DNA from: Lachnospiraceae bacterium A4
GTDB lineage: Bacteria; Bacillota; Clostridia; Lachnospirales; Lachnospiraceae
Length of the DNA stretch: 64,000 nucleotides
Assembly (NCBI GenBank): GCA_000403215.2
Contig: KE159527.1
Coordinates: 477,010-541,009 of the forward strand
Direction of reading: 5' to 3'
The notes under the pieces were generated by a model. That model was not told where the DNA came from and ran no database searches. It was given only the letters and a program-made list of their open reading frames with translations. The translations under genes were made by a program, and so were the position numbers. Below are positions 25,281 through 34,374 of the stretch, piece after piece (within the stretch, counting starts at the first letter, position 1; every line of letters starts with the position of its first letter).

Positions 25281-27316
25281 GCTGTCACCATTCCTACTGA
25301 TTGTAATTCAACATTTGAATCGATCTCATTATAAGATACTACTACTAAATCCTTGTAATAATCCTCTGTAAGCCGCTTGAAATACATTCTGACAATCGGC
25401 GAGGTAATCACGATTGGATTCTTGCCAAGCTTCTCTAACTTACCCACTTCTGATTCGACAGAAGCCATAATTGTCTTTGTTTTTTCAGGGTCTAAGGTCA
25501 GATATGCACCCTGTTCTGTCTGTTTGACGCTTCCCATAATCTCCTGCTCTAAGCCCGGGTCGAGCGTTACCACACTCGTCGTCTCGTTAATCGGGAAATA
25601 TTTGTTGGAGATGGCGCGCTTTAGACTCTGACGCACATACTCTGTCAGGATATCCGTATCTCTTGTCGATGCCGCATGGTCTGCAAGCGTCTCAAATATC
25701 GTGACAAGGTCACGCACAGAGATTCCTTCCCTCAAAAGATTCTGCAGTACCTTTTGGATATCGCCAAGTCCCAGAAGTTTCGGCACAAGTTCGTCCACCA
25801 GAGAAGGGTTGGTCTCCTTCACGTTGTTGACAAGGTTCTGCACATCCTGTCTTGTGAGCAGATCGGAGAGATACTGTCTGATAATCTCTGTCAGATGCGT
25901 CGCAATGATAGATGGCGGGTCTACTACGGTATAGCCCACACTCTCCGCACGCTCTCTCTGGTTCTCTGTAATCCAGATTGCCGGCAGATGAAATGAAGGT
26001 TCGAAAGTGGGAATACCGGAGATTTCCTCCTCCACAAAACCGGGGTTCATCGCCATATAATGATCAAATAAAATCTCCCCCTCGCTCACCTGTATACCTT
26101 TTATCTTGATGATATACTGGTTTGGATTCAACTGGATATTATCGCGCAGACGAATAATCGGCACGACTGTACCAAGCTCGAGCGCAATCTGCCTTCGTAT
26201 CATGACAACACGGTCCAGAAGGTCTCCGCCTTGGTTGACATCTGCAAGCGGAATAATACCATAACCAAATTCCAGCTCGATCGGATCCACCTGCAACAGT
26301 GAATTGACATTCTCCGGCTTCCGGATTTCGTCGGCGGTATCCTCCTCCAGATCGGCTTCCGCCTCGATGCCCGCTGTCTCGATCGTCGATGCGATCATGC
26401 GTCCGCACACGATAAAGATAACGCCCAGAATAACGAAAATCAAAGGATTGAGTGGTGTCACTAATCCCAAAAATGCAAGCACGCCGCCTACCATGTACAG
26501 TACTTTGGGAATACCAAATAACTGGTTTACAAGCACTGTACCAAAATCGGCCTCCTTGGAGCCCTTTGTTACCAAAATACCTGTGGATAACGAAATAAGC
26601 AGTGAGGGAATCTGGCTCACCAGACCATCACCGATTGTAAGAATCGTAAATTTATCTGCGGCAGCGCCAATGTCCATGCCCTGCCTCACAACGCCCATAA
26701 TAATACCGCCAATGATATTTACAAACGTAATGATCAGGCCCGCAGTTGCGTCTCCCTTTACGTACTTAACAGCACCGTCCATGGAACCGAAGAAGCTTGC
26801 CTCCTGCTGAAGCTTTTCACGCTGTACCTTTGCCTCTGCATCTGTGATCGCACCTGTATTTAAGTCGGCATCAATCGCCATCTGTTTACCCGGCATAGCG
26901 TCCAGTGTAAATCTCGCCGTTACCTCCGCAACTCGTTCAGAACCTTTGTTGATAACAACGAACTGTACAATAATCAAAATAATAAACACGACGATACCGA
27001 TAACCAAATCACCGCCGCCCACGAAATTACCGAATGTCGCCACGACGTTTCCCGGATTACCCGTTGATAAGATCAGACGGGTGGACGAAACGTTCAGAGC
27101 GATTCTAAAGATCGTTGTGAACAGCAAAACTGTTGGATAAAATGACAAATCCAGCACTTCTTTTGTAAACATCGTCGTAAACAGGATGGTAAATGCCAGC
27201 GAGATATTGATCGCGAGCAGCACATCCAGCAACGTACTACTAATCGGTACAATCAACATGATGATAGCGCCAAGTAAATAGAGAGCTACACCTATATCCG
27301 CCTTCTTCATCTTCAT
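25277..27316 (-). CDS. flhA: Flagellar type III export gate protein FlhA
   Basis: A 679-residue export component with about eight N-terminal membrane segments (residues 10-320). The conserved FHIPEP region lies in the cytoplasmic loop and reads FTLDAMPGKQMAIDADLNTG (about 150-170). A cytosolic domain that binds chaperones and substrates follows (about 330-679). It is the first gene after the 248-bp gap downstream of flhB. Confidence 0.97.
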   Translation of the reverse strand: MKMKKADIGVALYLLGAIIMLIVPISSTLLDVLLAINISLAFTILFTTMFTKEVLDLSFYPTVLLFTTIFRIALNVSSTRLILSTGNPGNVVATFGNFVGGGDLVIGIVVFIILIIVQFVVINKGSERVAEVTARFTLDAMPGKQMAIDADLNTGAITDAEAKVQREKLQQEASFFGSMDGAVKYVKGDATAGLIITFVNIIGGIIMGVVRQGMDIGAAADKFTILTIGDGLVSQIPSLLISLSTGILVTKGSKEADFGTVLVNQLFGIPKVLYMVGGVLAFLGLVTPLNPLIFVILGVIFIVCGRMIASTIETAGIEAEADLEEDTADEIRKPENVNSLLQVDPIELEFGYGIIPLADVNQGGDLLDRVVMIRRQIALELGTVVPIIRLRDNIQLNPNQYIIKIKGIQVSEGEILFDHYMAMNPGFVEEEISGIPTFEPSFHLPAIWITENQRERAESVGYTVVDPPSIIATHLTEIIRQYLSDLLTRQDVQNLVNNVKETNPSLVDELVPKLLGLGDIQKVLQNLLREGISVRDLVTIFETLADHAASTRDTDILTEYVRQSLKRAISNKYFPINETTSVVTLDPGLEQEIMGSVKQTEQGAYLTLDPEKTKTIMASVESEVGKLEKLGKNPIVITSPIVRMYFKRLTEDYYKDLVVVSYNEIDSNVELQSVGMVTA

Positions 27317-27463
27317 GTCTCAGTTTCCCCCTTAACTCCTTAAAATCCCTTATAACTCCTCTTGATAATTTAAATTATCTCACAATTAACATAATTTGTA
27401 TATAATAATTTGCTAAAATTTTTATTTTTTTTATTTTTTATATTACTTCTACAAATTAAAAGA

Positions 27464-27503
27464 AAGAACTCTGTGCTTTTTTTACAAAAAACAGAGTTCT
27501 TTT
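27464..27503 (-). terminator. Terminator after flhB, before flhA
   Basis: AAAGAACTCTGT and ACAGAGTTCTTT form a perfect 12-bp stem around a T/A-rich loop, followed by a pyrimidine-rich run on the minus strand. The 248-bp flhB-flhA gap is very AT-rich. A weak promoter-like pair (TTAGCA, 17 bp, TATGTT) follows, so flhA and the genes after it may be a separate transcription unit. Confidence 0.65.
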
Positions 27504-27564
27504 ATGTTAACATCATACAATTTTGGTTATTTTATCCTAGGATTTTATGTCTACCTCTCTAAGA

Positions 27565-28677
27565 TTAAATCTTACCCTGCATTTTATATACCATCGCAAG
27601 CACCTCCGCCACTGCCTGATACAATTCTGGCGGCACTTCCTGTCCTATATCCACATTGGCGTACAGCATACGGGCAAGCGGTTTATTCTCCACGATCTCC
27701 ACATGGTTCTCGCGCGCAATCTCCTTAATCCGCTGCGCCACCAGATCCGCACCTTTTGCAAGCACCACCGGCGCGGAACCTGTCTCAGCGTCATAGCGGA
27801 TTGCAACCGCATAGTGCGTCGGGTTTGTGATCACGACATCCGCCTTGGGCACATCCTGCATCATACGCCTGCGGGAAGCCTCCTGCATTTTGCTTCTGAT
27901 TTTTCCCTTAATCTGCGGATCTCCTTCCGCGTTCTTATACTCATCTTTTACTTCCTGCTTTGTCATCTTAATGTCATTTTTAAATTTATAGCGCTGATAA
28001 AATAAATCCGCAAATGCCACAATCATAAAGACAAGAGAAATCTTGAGTCCCATATTAATCACGACACTGCCAATCACCTCAATCGCCTGATTGAGCGGCA
28101 TTCCGTAAAACTGAACCAGATAAACCCAGTCGTCCTTCACCGTCGTATATACAATCGCCATGATCAGTATAATCTTGACAATAGATTTCAGCAGCTCGAC
28201 GAGCTTTCCCACTGAAAAAAGCCGCTTCATGCCGGATATCGGATTCAGCTTGCTGAATTTGGGTTTCAAAGGTTTTGTTGTAATCTGGAACCTGAACTGC
28301 ATCATGTTGATGCCGACTGCAATCACAAGACCGACAATAAAAAAAGGAAGAAGCTGTTTGAGCAGCTCTAACAGAACATTATTAATCAGGACACTATAGT
28401 CCCTTCGCACAATATTCCCTTCCCAGTAAGTTGTGTAGGCTGGCATCTTCTCATAAATCTCGCCAAACAGCTTCATAAAGTTCTCGCCCATACGGCCAAC
28501 CCAGAATTTTAAGATCAGGAAAAGTGCGATAAGTTCCACACCGTTTGACAGCTCTTTACTCTTAGGAACTTTACCGTCTTTACGTGTGTCTGACTTTCTC
28601 TTGGAGGTTGGTTCCTCCGTCTTTTCACCGCCGGGACCGTCCGAGCCAAAAAATTGTAAATTATATTCTACTATCAC
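27565..28677 (-). CDS. flhB: Flagellar export switch protein FlhB
   Basis: A 370-residue export gate protein with four membrane segments (about residues 38-210) and a cytoplasmic C-terminus that cleaves itself. The site NPTH is in VVITNPTHYAVAIRYD (about residues 276-291). The N-terminus GEKTEEPTSKRKSDTRKDG is typical. Its start overlaps the fliR stop by 4 bp. Confidence 0.97.
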   Translation of the reverse strand: MIVEYNLQFFGSDGPGGEKTEEPTSKRKSDTRKDGKVPKSKELSNGVELIALFLILKFWVGRMGENFMKLFGEIYEKMPAYTTYWEGNIVRRDYSVLINNVLLELLKQLLPFFIVGLVIAVGINMMQFRFQITTKPLKPKFSKLNPISGMKRLFSVGKLVELLKSIVKIILIMAIVYTTVKDDWVYLVQFYGMPLNQAIEVIGSVVINMGLKISLVFMIVAFADLFYQRYKFKNDIKMTKQEVKDEYKNAEGDPQIKGKIRSKMQEASRRRMMQDVPKADVVITNPTHYAVAIRYDAETGSAPVVLAKGADLVAQRIKEIARENHVEIVENKPLARMLYANVDIGQEVPPELYQAVAEVLAMVYKMQGKI

Positions 28678-29465
28678 ATCATGCCCTCCACCATCGAAAC
28701 AATCAGCTGCCGCATCTGTGTGGTGATAAAGTTGCAGACATCAGGAAGCAGTGTGACTGTAACCATGATCACTGCAAGTCCCATCAACAGCTTGAGCTGG
28801 ATACCTACCGAAAACATATTCATCTGCGGCGCGAGCTTTGCCAGCAGCGCAAGCACAATATTCATCAGTGTCATACTGGCAAATACCGGCAGACAAATCC
28901 GGAAACCAATCACAATATAATCACTCAAAAATGTAATCAGCGATTCCAATAGACGGTTCGTGTCAATCACAGCCCCCCCAACCGGAATCAGCGTGAAGGT
29001 CTCCATCAGCGCTGCGAGCAAATACCGATGAAGTCCTGTCGTATACAATATCAGCAGGACACCATACTGTAGCATCATACCTGTGATAGACGCCTGCTCA
29101 TTCGTCGTCGGGTCAAACATATTTGCCATGGAAAGCCCCACTTCCATATCAATGATTCTTCCTGCAAACAAAACAATGGAAGTACACATCTGGGCTGCCA
29201 AACCTATCAGCAGGCCCACCGACACTTCCTTCAACACGACTGTAGAGAATCCAAGTATTGTATTGTATTCGGGATAGATATGTGCTGGCCCAAAGTTGTA
29301 CATAATATAAGTTACAAACACACTCAATCCTATTTTTACATTATTTGGCACACCCTTTGTACTAAAAAACGGTGCCACAAAGATAAAAGCGGATACCCGT
29401 ACAAGCACAAACAGAAAATATTCCAGCTCAGACATGGAAAAAGAATAATTCACCATACTGTGCAA
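28674..29465 (-). CDS. fliR: Flagellar export protein FliR
   Basis: A 263-residue export-gate membrane protein with about six hydrophobic segments. APFFSTKGVPNNVKIGLSVF (near residue 35) and MVGLSMANMFDPTTNEQ-type central loop sequence fit the family. The TTG start is 5 nt after GGGAG; an in-frame ATG three codons later is 14 nt from it and is the alternative. It lies 15 bp after fliQ. Confidence 0.93.
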   Translation of the reverse strand: MHSMVNYSFSMSELEYFLFVLVRVSAFIFVAPFFSTKGVPNNVKIGLSVFVTYIMYNFGPAHIYPEYNTILGFSTVVLKEVSVGLLIGLAAQMCTSIVLFAGRIIDMEVGLSMANMFDPTTNEQASITGMMLQYGVLLILYTTGLHRYLLAALMETFTLIPVGGAVIDTNRLLESLITFLSDYIVIGFRICLPVFASMTLMNIVLALLAKLAPQMNMFSVGIQLKLLMGLAVIMVTVTLLPDVCNFITTQMRQLIVSMVEGMM

Positions 29466-29480
29466 CGCTTCTCCCTTCCA

Positions 29481-29750
29481 TTATCTGATATACAGCGAAA
29501 AGTCCTGCCATAAATCTGTCATATACGTGATCATTTGATTTAACATCCAGTCACCCAATACCATCAGACACAGAAACATTCCTACAACTTTTGGCACAAA
29601 GGTCAGTGTCTGCTCCTGAATCGAAGTGACTGTCTGGAAGATGCTGACACATAAACCAATCACCAGTGATACAAGCAATGGCGGTGCCGCGGTCTTTAGA
29701 ATTACGAACAATCCTTCCTTAACGATATCCGTAACCATTTCTGTCGTCAT
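29481..29750 (-). CDS. fliQ: Flagellar export protein FliQ
   Basis: An 89-residue protein with two membrane segments (about residues 15-40 and 52-75). The family stretch FQTVTSIQEQTLTFVPK lies between them. It joins FliP and FliR in the export gate. The start at MTTEMVTDI is preferred; a GTG three codons upstream is too close to the AGGGGAG site. Confidence 0.95.
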   Translation of the reverse strand: MTTEMVTDIVKEGLFVILKTAAPPLLVSLVIGLCVSIFQTVTSIQEQTLTFVPKVVGMFLCLMVLGDWMLNQMITYMTDLWQDFSLYIR

Positions 29751-29797
29751 TTGTTCCACACTCCCCTTTTCCTGTCAGGCAACATCATACATCAACA

Positions 29798-30706
29798 TCA
29801 GTAAAATGTCCGAACAAGATATACAATTACCAGATTCCATCCATCTGCCAGCACGAACAGCAGAATCTTAAACGGCATAGAAATTGTCGTCGGCGGCAGC
29901 ATCATCATACCCATACTCATAAGGACCGATGCCACTACCATATCAATCACGATAAACGGTACATAAATCAAAAAGCCTATAATAAAGGCTGTGCGAAGTT
30001 CACTAATAATAAAGGCTGGTATCAATACAGACGTTGACACTTGATTCAGGCTCTCACCGTCCCACGCTGTATTGGAGATCTGCATAAACGCATCAATATC
30101 CTTCACCTGCGTCTGCTCAAACATAAAAGCCCGCATTGGGTCTACGGCAATCTCAAACGCCTCCTCAAATCCAATTTCTCCTGCGTCATACGGCACAATC
30201 GCCTCTGTATACACTTTCGCAATCACTGGCTGCATGATAAAGAACGTAAGGAACAATGAAATCGCAATCAATACCTGATTGGGCGGCGCCGTCTGGGTAT
30301 TTAACGCCTGCCTTGTAAAATGCAATACGATCAAAATTCTTGTAAAAGAGGTAATTGTTACCAGAAGAATCGGCACAACTGCAAGTGCTGTCAAGATCAG
30401 CAGAATCCTCAAGGTACCACTGAGTTCTCCGTTTCCATTGTCATATTCAATCGTAAGACTATTCGCAATATTTAATTTTTTCAGCTCATCACCTGTCTGG
30501 TCAGAACCGGGCTCACGAATGTTTGTCCGTTCTTCGTCCTCCTGCTGGTTATCCAGAATCCTCTCCGCAGCGGCTGCATCATCTTCTGTTGTTGTTGCGT
30601 TTACCACAACAACATCTGCCAGAAATATCGTTACCACCATGCAGAGCATGTATACAATTTTGCGAAGCTCATGCCCAACATTGTACGTTCTGCTCTTATT
30701 CTTCAT
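29798..30706 (-). CDS. fliP: Flagellar export protein FliP
   Basis: A 302-residue export-gate protein. A signal-like N-terminal segment (about residues 15-36) precedes an acidic stretch and four conserved membrane segments. FTRILIVLHFTRQALNTQTA and PPNQVLIAISLFLTFFIM are the first signature. GMMMLPPTTISMPFKILLFV is the C-terminal one. The N-terminal extension (about 95 residues before the first core segment) is longer than in Bacillus. Confidence 0.96.
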   Translation of the reverse strand: MKNKSRTYNVGHELRKIVYMLCMVVTIFLADVVVVNATTTEDDAAAAERILDNQQEDEERTNIREPGSDQTGDELKKLNIANSLTIEYDNGNGELSGTLRILLILTALAVVPILLVTITSFTRILIVLHFTRQALNTQTAPPNQVLIAISLFLTFFIMQPVIAKVYTEAIVPYDAGEIGFEEAFEIAVDPMRAFMFEQTQVKDIDAFMQISNTAWDGESLNQVSTSVLIPAFIISELRTAFIIGFLIYVPFIVIDMVVASVLMSMGMMMLPPTTISMPFKILLFVLADGWNLVIVYLVRTFY

Positions 30707-30751
30707 CTTATCTTATCCTTATATCCCGCCACACACCTGCAAATCTAGGTT

Positions 30752-31117
30752 TTACGACTGTTTTCTAAATTTGTCTAATATTTCCTTAAAATTCATATTG
30801 ACTGCTGTTTCTGTCTCTGCTTTATGAAATGCCGTGATATCTTCCTTCGTCAGTTCTCCCAGCAGTGTGACTGTGTCCTTGCAGACGATATAGGAAAAAT
30901 ATTTTTCACCTATTCTCACAACCTGTATATATTTGGTCGGCGCGATTTTAAAAGTTTCCAATACCTCCACGTTAGATCCTGCAAGCCTCCCTTTTTGAAG
31001 ACCTGCAGTGAGCTTTGTGGCAAAATATGTAAGAGCCAATACAAATATGAATATCAGTGTTACTGTCAATAATTGTCCAATGGAGTCAAACCTCTTTGAT
31101 GCCGATGATAAAAGCAT
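30752..31117 (-). CDS. fliO: Flagellar export protein FliO/FliZ
   Basis: A 121-residue protein with one membrane segment (about residues 15-37). A small cytoplasmic beta domain follows (VEVLETFKIAPTKYIQVVRIGEKYFSY), the FliO signature. It helps assemble FliP. It begins 5 bp after cheY and precedes fliP. Confidence 0.88.
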   Translation of the reverse strand: MLLSSASKRFDSIGQLLTVTLIFIFVLALTYFATKLTAGLQKGRLAGSNVEVLETFKIAPTKYIQVVRIGEKYFSYIVCKDTVTLLGELTKEDITAFHKAETETAVNMNFKEILDKFRKQS

Positions 31118-31122
31118 ATTCT

Positions 31123-31485
31123 CTAGCCTACAACCTTTTTAACAGCCTCTAATACACGTTCTGCCTGAAAAGGCTTTACGATAAAGTCTTTTGCTCCTGA
31201 CTGAATCGCCTCAATAACCATCGCCTGCTGTCCCATCGCAGAACACATGATAACATTTGCTGCAGGATCAATGCCTTTGATCGCCTTGAGTGCCTGAATA
31301 CCATCCATCTCAGGCATTGTGATGTCAAGCAGGGTCAGATCTGGAGATGCCTCCTTGTATTTGTCCACTGCAATCTTGCCATTCTCCGCCTCAGCAGCGA
31401 TCTCATAACCATTCTTTGTAAGAATATCCTTAATCATCATTCTCATGAATGCAGCATCGTCTACGATCAGTATTCTTTTTGCCAT
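31123..31485 (-). CDS. cheY: Chemotaxis response regulator CheY
   Basis: A 120-residue single-domain receiver. The acid pocket is Asp9-Asp10, the phospho-acceptor is Asp54 (LLDITMPEMDG), and the conserved Lys is in FIVKPF. It binds FliM and FliY to set motor direction. I start at MAKRILIVDD; the longer reading is the intergenic gap. Its place between fliY and fliO is the same as in Bacillus. Confidence 0.95.
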   Translation of the reverse strand: MAKRILIVDDAAFMRMMIKDILTKNGYEIAAEAENGKIAVDKYKEASPDLTLLDITMPEMDGIQALKAIKGIDPAANVIMCSAMGQQAMVIEAIQSGAKDFIVKPFQAERVLEAVKKVVG

Positions 31486-31539
31486 ATTAAACCATGTCCT
31501 TTCTATAAAACAAATAATCATTGAATATTATATTCATTT

Positions 31540-32784
31540 TTATTTAATTATTTCCATAATTCTCACACCAAAGCTCTCCTCGATGACAACGACCTCTCCC
31601 TTTGCAACGAATTTGCCATTTACAAGCACGTCAATCGGTTCGCCGGCAATCTTATCAAGCTCTATAATTGTACCTGGGGCAAATTCCAGAATATCTGAGA
31701 TAGATTTGCTGGTTCTTCCCAACTCTACTGTTACCTCCAAAGGCACATCTCTGATCAATCCAATACTCTCTGCACTGACCATCTCACCCTGTCCTTGTGC
31801 AAAGTTCTGGAACTGTGCAGGCTGTATGTTCACATTCGGCATACCATAGCCCTGTGGCGGCATTCCCATCTGTGGCATACCATAGCCTTGCGGCGGCATT
31901 CCCATCTGTGGCATACCATAGCCCTGTGGCGGCATTCTCATCTGCTGCTGCATACTCATATCCATACCGCCCATTGGCATTCCCATTGGCTGCTGCATAC
32001 CCATATCTGGCGCGGGCGCCGGTGTTGGGGCAGGCGCTGCCGGGGCGGGTGCAGGCGCCGGCTCTGCGGCGGCAATCGAACCCATCTGCTGTGCCATAAA
32101 GGTCTCGTAAACAGACTTTGCAAAGTCAAGCGGATACAACTGCATTAACGTAGAATCTACCAAATCGTCAATCTGCATTCTAAATGAAATCTTGACAAAT
32201 CGATCCACAAGGAATGGTGAAAGCTCTCTTGGCTCTTTTGAATGCAAATCGACAAGGCTTGCCTCTGGCGGGCTGATATCAATTGTCTTGCCGAGCATTG
32301 AGGACAAAGAAGTCGATGATGAACCCATCATCTGATTCATCGCCTCAGAAATTGCACTCAAGTGCAGGTCACTGAGTTCCCCGTCCACATTGGTGCCATC
32401 ACCACCCATCATTAAATCGGTGATCACCTTTACATCATGCTCCTTCAGCACTAAAATATTGGTGCCATTCAATCCAACTGTGTATTTAATCTGAATAAAT
32501 ACACAGGGTCTTTCGTAATCATTGAGCACATCCTGCCAATTACACATCTCTACAACAGGCGTTGTAATATTTACTTTTCTATTAACAAGTGAAAAAAGCG
32601 TCGTCGCAGAGGTACCCATGCTGATATTGGCCACCTCTCCGATTGCATCTTTTTCTATATCAGACAAATCTTCTCCTGTCGAACCGCCCGCTGTAGCTGT
32701 CGCAGTATCTGCACCAGAATCTGCCGACAAATCTACACCGTTCAACAACGCATTGATTTCGTCTTGCGATAACATGCCATCCAT
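31540..32784 (-). CDS. fliY: Motor switch phosphatase FliY (CheC-like + FliN)
   Basis: A 414-residue switch protein that also dephosphorylates CheY-P. The N-terminal peptide MLSQDEINALLNG can bind CheY-P. Two phosphatase motifs follow: IEKDAIGEVANISMGTSATT (about residues 43-62) and AISEAMNQMMGSSSTSL. A Pro/Ala linker and a Met/Gly/Pro-rich repeat (about 270-318, unit GYGMPQMGMPPQ) lead to the FliN domain (about 335-414). The repeat-rich linker is unusual compared with Bacillus FliY. Confidence 0.94.
   Translation of the reverse strand: MDGMLSQDEINALLNGVDLSADSGADTATATAGGSTGEDLSDIEKDAIGEVANISMGTSATTLFSLVNRKVNITTPVVEMCNWQDVLNDYERPCVFIQIKYTVGLNGTNILVLKEHDVKVITDLMMGGDGTNVDGELSDLHLSAISEAMNQMMGSSSTSLSSMLGKTIDISPPEASLVDLHSKEPRELSPFLVDRFVKISFRMQIDDLVDSTLMQLYPLDFAKSVYETFMAQQMGSIAAAEPAPAPAPAAPAPTPAPAPDMGMQQPMGMPMGGMDMSMQQQMRMPPQGYGMPQMGMPPQGYGMPQMGMPPQGYGMPNVNIQPAQFQNFAQGQGEMVSAESIGLIRDVPLEVTVELGRTSKSISDILEFAPGTIIELDKIAGEPIDVLVNGKFVAKGEVVVIEESFGVRIMEIIK
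31835..31945. repeat. 36-bp tandem repeat in fliY linker
   Basis: About three copies of a 36-bp unit encode GYGMPQMGMPPQ. The copies are nearly identical at DNA level, so copy number can change in frame. Confidence 0.85.
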
Positions 32785-32788
32785 TGAA

Positions 32789-33769
32789 TTATTCCTCCTC
32801 CCTCACAACTGATGTTACCCTTACTGCATAAGCCTCTTTGCTTGCACCCGGCACAGCACTAAACTTCTTAATATCCCCCACATACACATCCAGTTCATCA
32901 TCCACTTTAGAGTCAAGCCGTATGATATCACCCACCTGTATATTTACGAAGTCATTAACTGTTATGACGCTCTTTCCAAGAACTGCCTTAACAGGAACAT
33001 CCACTCTGCGTATCATTGATTCTATAAACTGTTCATAATCCTCATCATCCATCTTCTGCAGGCTTGAATACCAGAATTTCGTATTCAGGCGGTCCATAAC
33101 AGACTCCAATGTGAAGAAAGGAAGACACACATTCATTAAACCTTCCACATCACCAATCTTAACGTTCATGGTCACAAGTGCCACCATGTCGCTCGGTGAA
33201 ATAATCTGGGCAAACTGCGGATTTGTCTCAATCCTCTCGAGATACGGATTAACCTCCGCCACATTTTTCCACGGTTCCCTGAGAAGCTGCATACAGATTA
33301 CCATAATTCGCTCAATAATGCTCATCTCGATTTCTGTAAAGTCCCTTGCCTTTTCAAGCGCCTCACCCCTGCCGCCAAGCATTCGGTCAATAATCGCATA
33401 TCCAAGTCCGCTCGTCAATTCCATAATGATCGAGCCGGGCATTGGCGAAAAATTCACAACTGTGAGCAGTACTGGGTTTGACAAAGCATTCGAAAACTCC
33501 GCAAACGTTACTGTCTCAGAACTTGCCACACTAACCTGAACATTCTTTCGAAGATATACAGGCAGATTGGTCGATAAGAGTCTCCCATAATGATCAAAAA
33601 TCATGTTTAAAGTTCTTAAATGCTCTTTTGAGAATTTTGCAGGCCGAGTAAAGTCATAGTTTTTGGCTTGCCGCTCGTCCTTCTCCTGCATATCCTCCAC
33701 GTCAAGCTCGCCAGAACTCAATGCCGCCAGCAAACTGTCTATTTCGCTTTGAGATAATACCTCTCCCAT
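32789..33769 (-). CDS. fliM: Flagellar motor switch protein FliM
   Basis: A 326-residue C-ring protein. The N-terminal CheY-P-binding peptide is GEVLSQSEIDSLLAALSSG. The middle CheC-like domain contains YDFTRPAKFSKEHLRTLNMI and LGGRGE, and the C-terminal FliN-like domain ends the protein (about residues 250-326). I start at MGEVLS, about 11 nt after GGGGG; an upstream GTG is the alternative. Confidence 0.96.
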   Translation of the reverse strand: MGEVLSQSEIDSLLAALSSGELDVEDMQEKDERQAKNYDFTRPAKFSKEHLRTLNMIFDHYGRLLSTNLPVYLRKNVQVSVASSETVTFAEFSNALSNPVLLTVVNFSPMPGSIIMELTSGLGYAIIDRMLGGRGEALEKARDFTEIEMSIIERIMVICMQLLREPWKNVAEVNPYLERIETNPQFAQIISPSDMVALVTMNVKIGDVEGLMNVCLPFFTLESVMDRLNTKFWYSSLQKMDDEDYEQFIESMIRRVDVPVKAVLGKSVITVNDFVNIQVGDIIRLDSKVDDELDVYVGDIKKFSAVPGASKEAYAVRVTSVVREEE

Positions 33770-33847
33770 GTAGTTAATCACCCCCTACATATTCAATCAT
33801 CTTGTATGTAACCATTCTCACTCCCCTTGGTTACAGCTCTGTGTTTT

Positions 33848-34360
33848 TTAATTATACAAGAAATTATATGATACACTGTAAATAAATGTAGAACCGAAAC
33901 GCTCCTGAATCTTTGCAAGCATCTCTGCCTTGATCGTCTCAGAATCGCTTCTCGCCTCATCTACGGTATAATTGCCCATCACTGCAAAGACAATATCCTT
34001 GATAATACCGTCCATGTCAGCCATCGTCTCGGAATACTTCTTATAATCAGCATGTTTCATATCCAGTGATAATGACACACTTCCCACAGCATAGTGATCG
34101 CTGTCATCCTCACCCTTCTTCAAAGGTATCGTCAGCTCGCCTGCAACATTATGTACCGCCGTATCCGCCATAGATACAGACTGTGTAACATCTGCCTGCG
34201 GCAGTCCGTTGATTTCAATCCCGACTGCTGTCGCAATGTCCGCCACCAAAGTAGCTGTCTTTTTGGACGCGCTTGACACACTTACCATCATGATTGCTGA
34301 CAGTACAACGTTGACAACAAGTAATGCCAGAATAATAATTGATAACAGATTCCGTCTCAT
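33848..34360 (-). CDS. fliL: Flagellar basal-body-associated protein FliL
   Basis: A 170-residue protein with one N-terminal membrane segment (MRRNLLSIIILALLVVNVVL) and a periplasmic domain ending with a YSVSYNFLYN strand. FliL surrounds the stator units. The match is by position between motB and fliM and by architecture, as sequence conservation in this family is low. Confidence 0.8.
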   Translation of the reverse strand: MRRNLLSIIILALLVVNVVLSAIMMVSVSSASKKTATLVADIATAVGIEINGLPQADVTQSVSMADTAVHNVAGELTIPLKKGEDDSDHYAVGSVSLSLDMKHADYKKYSETMADMDGIIKDIVFAVMGNYTVDEARSDSETIKAEMLAKIQERFGSTFIYSVSYNFLYN

Positions 34361-34374
34361 TTCATTTTCCCCTT

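Noticed and set aside
27547..28005. 152-residue plus-strand frame at the end of flhB
   Set aside because: Antisense to flhB, without a ribosome site or recognisable domain.
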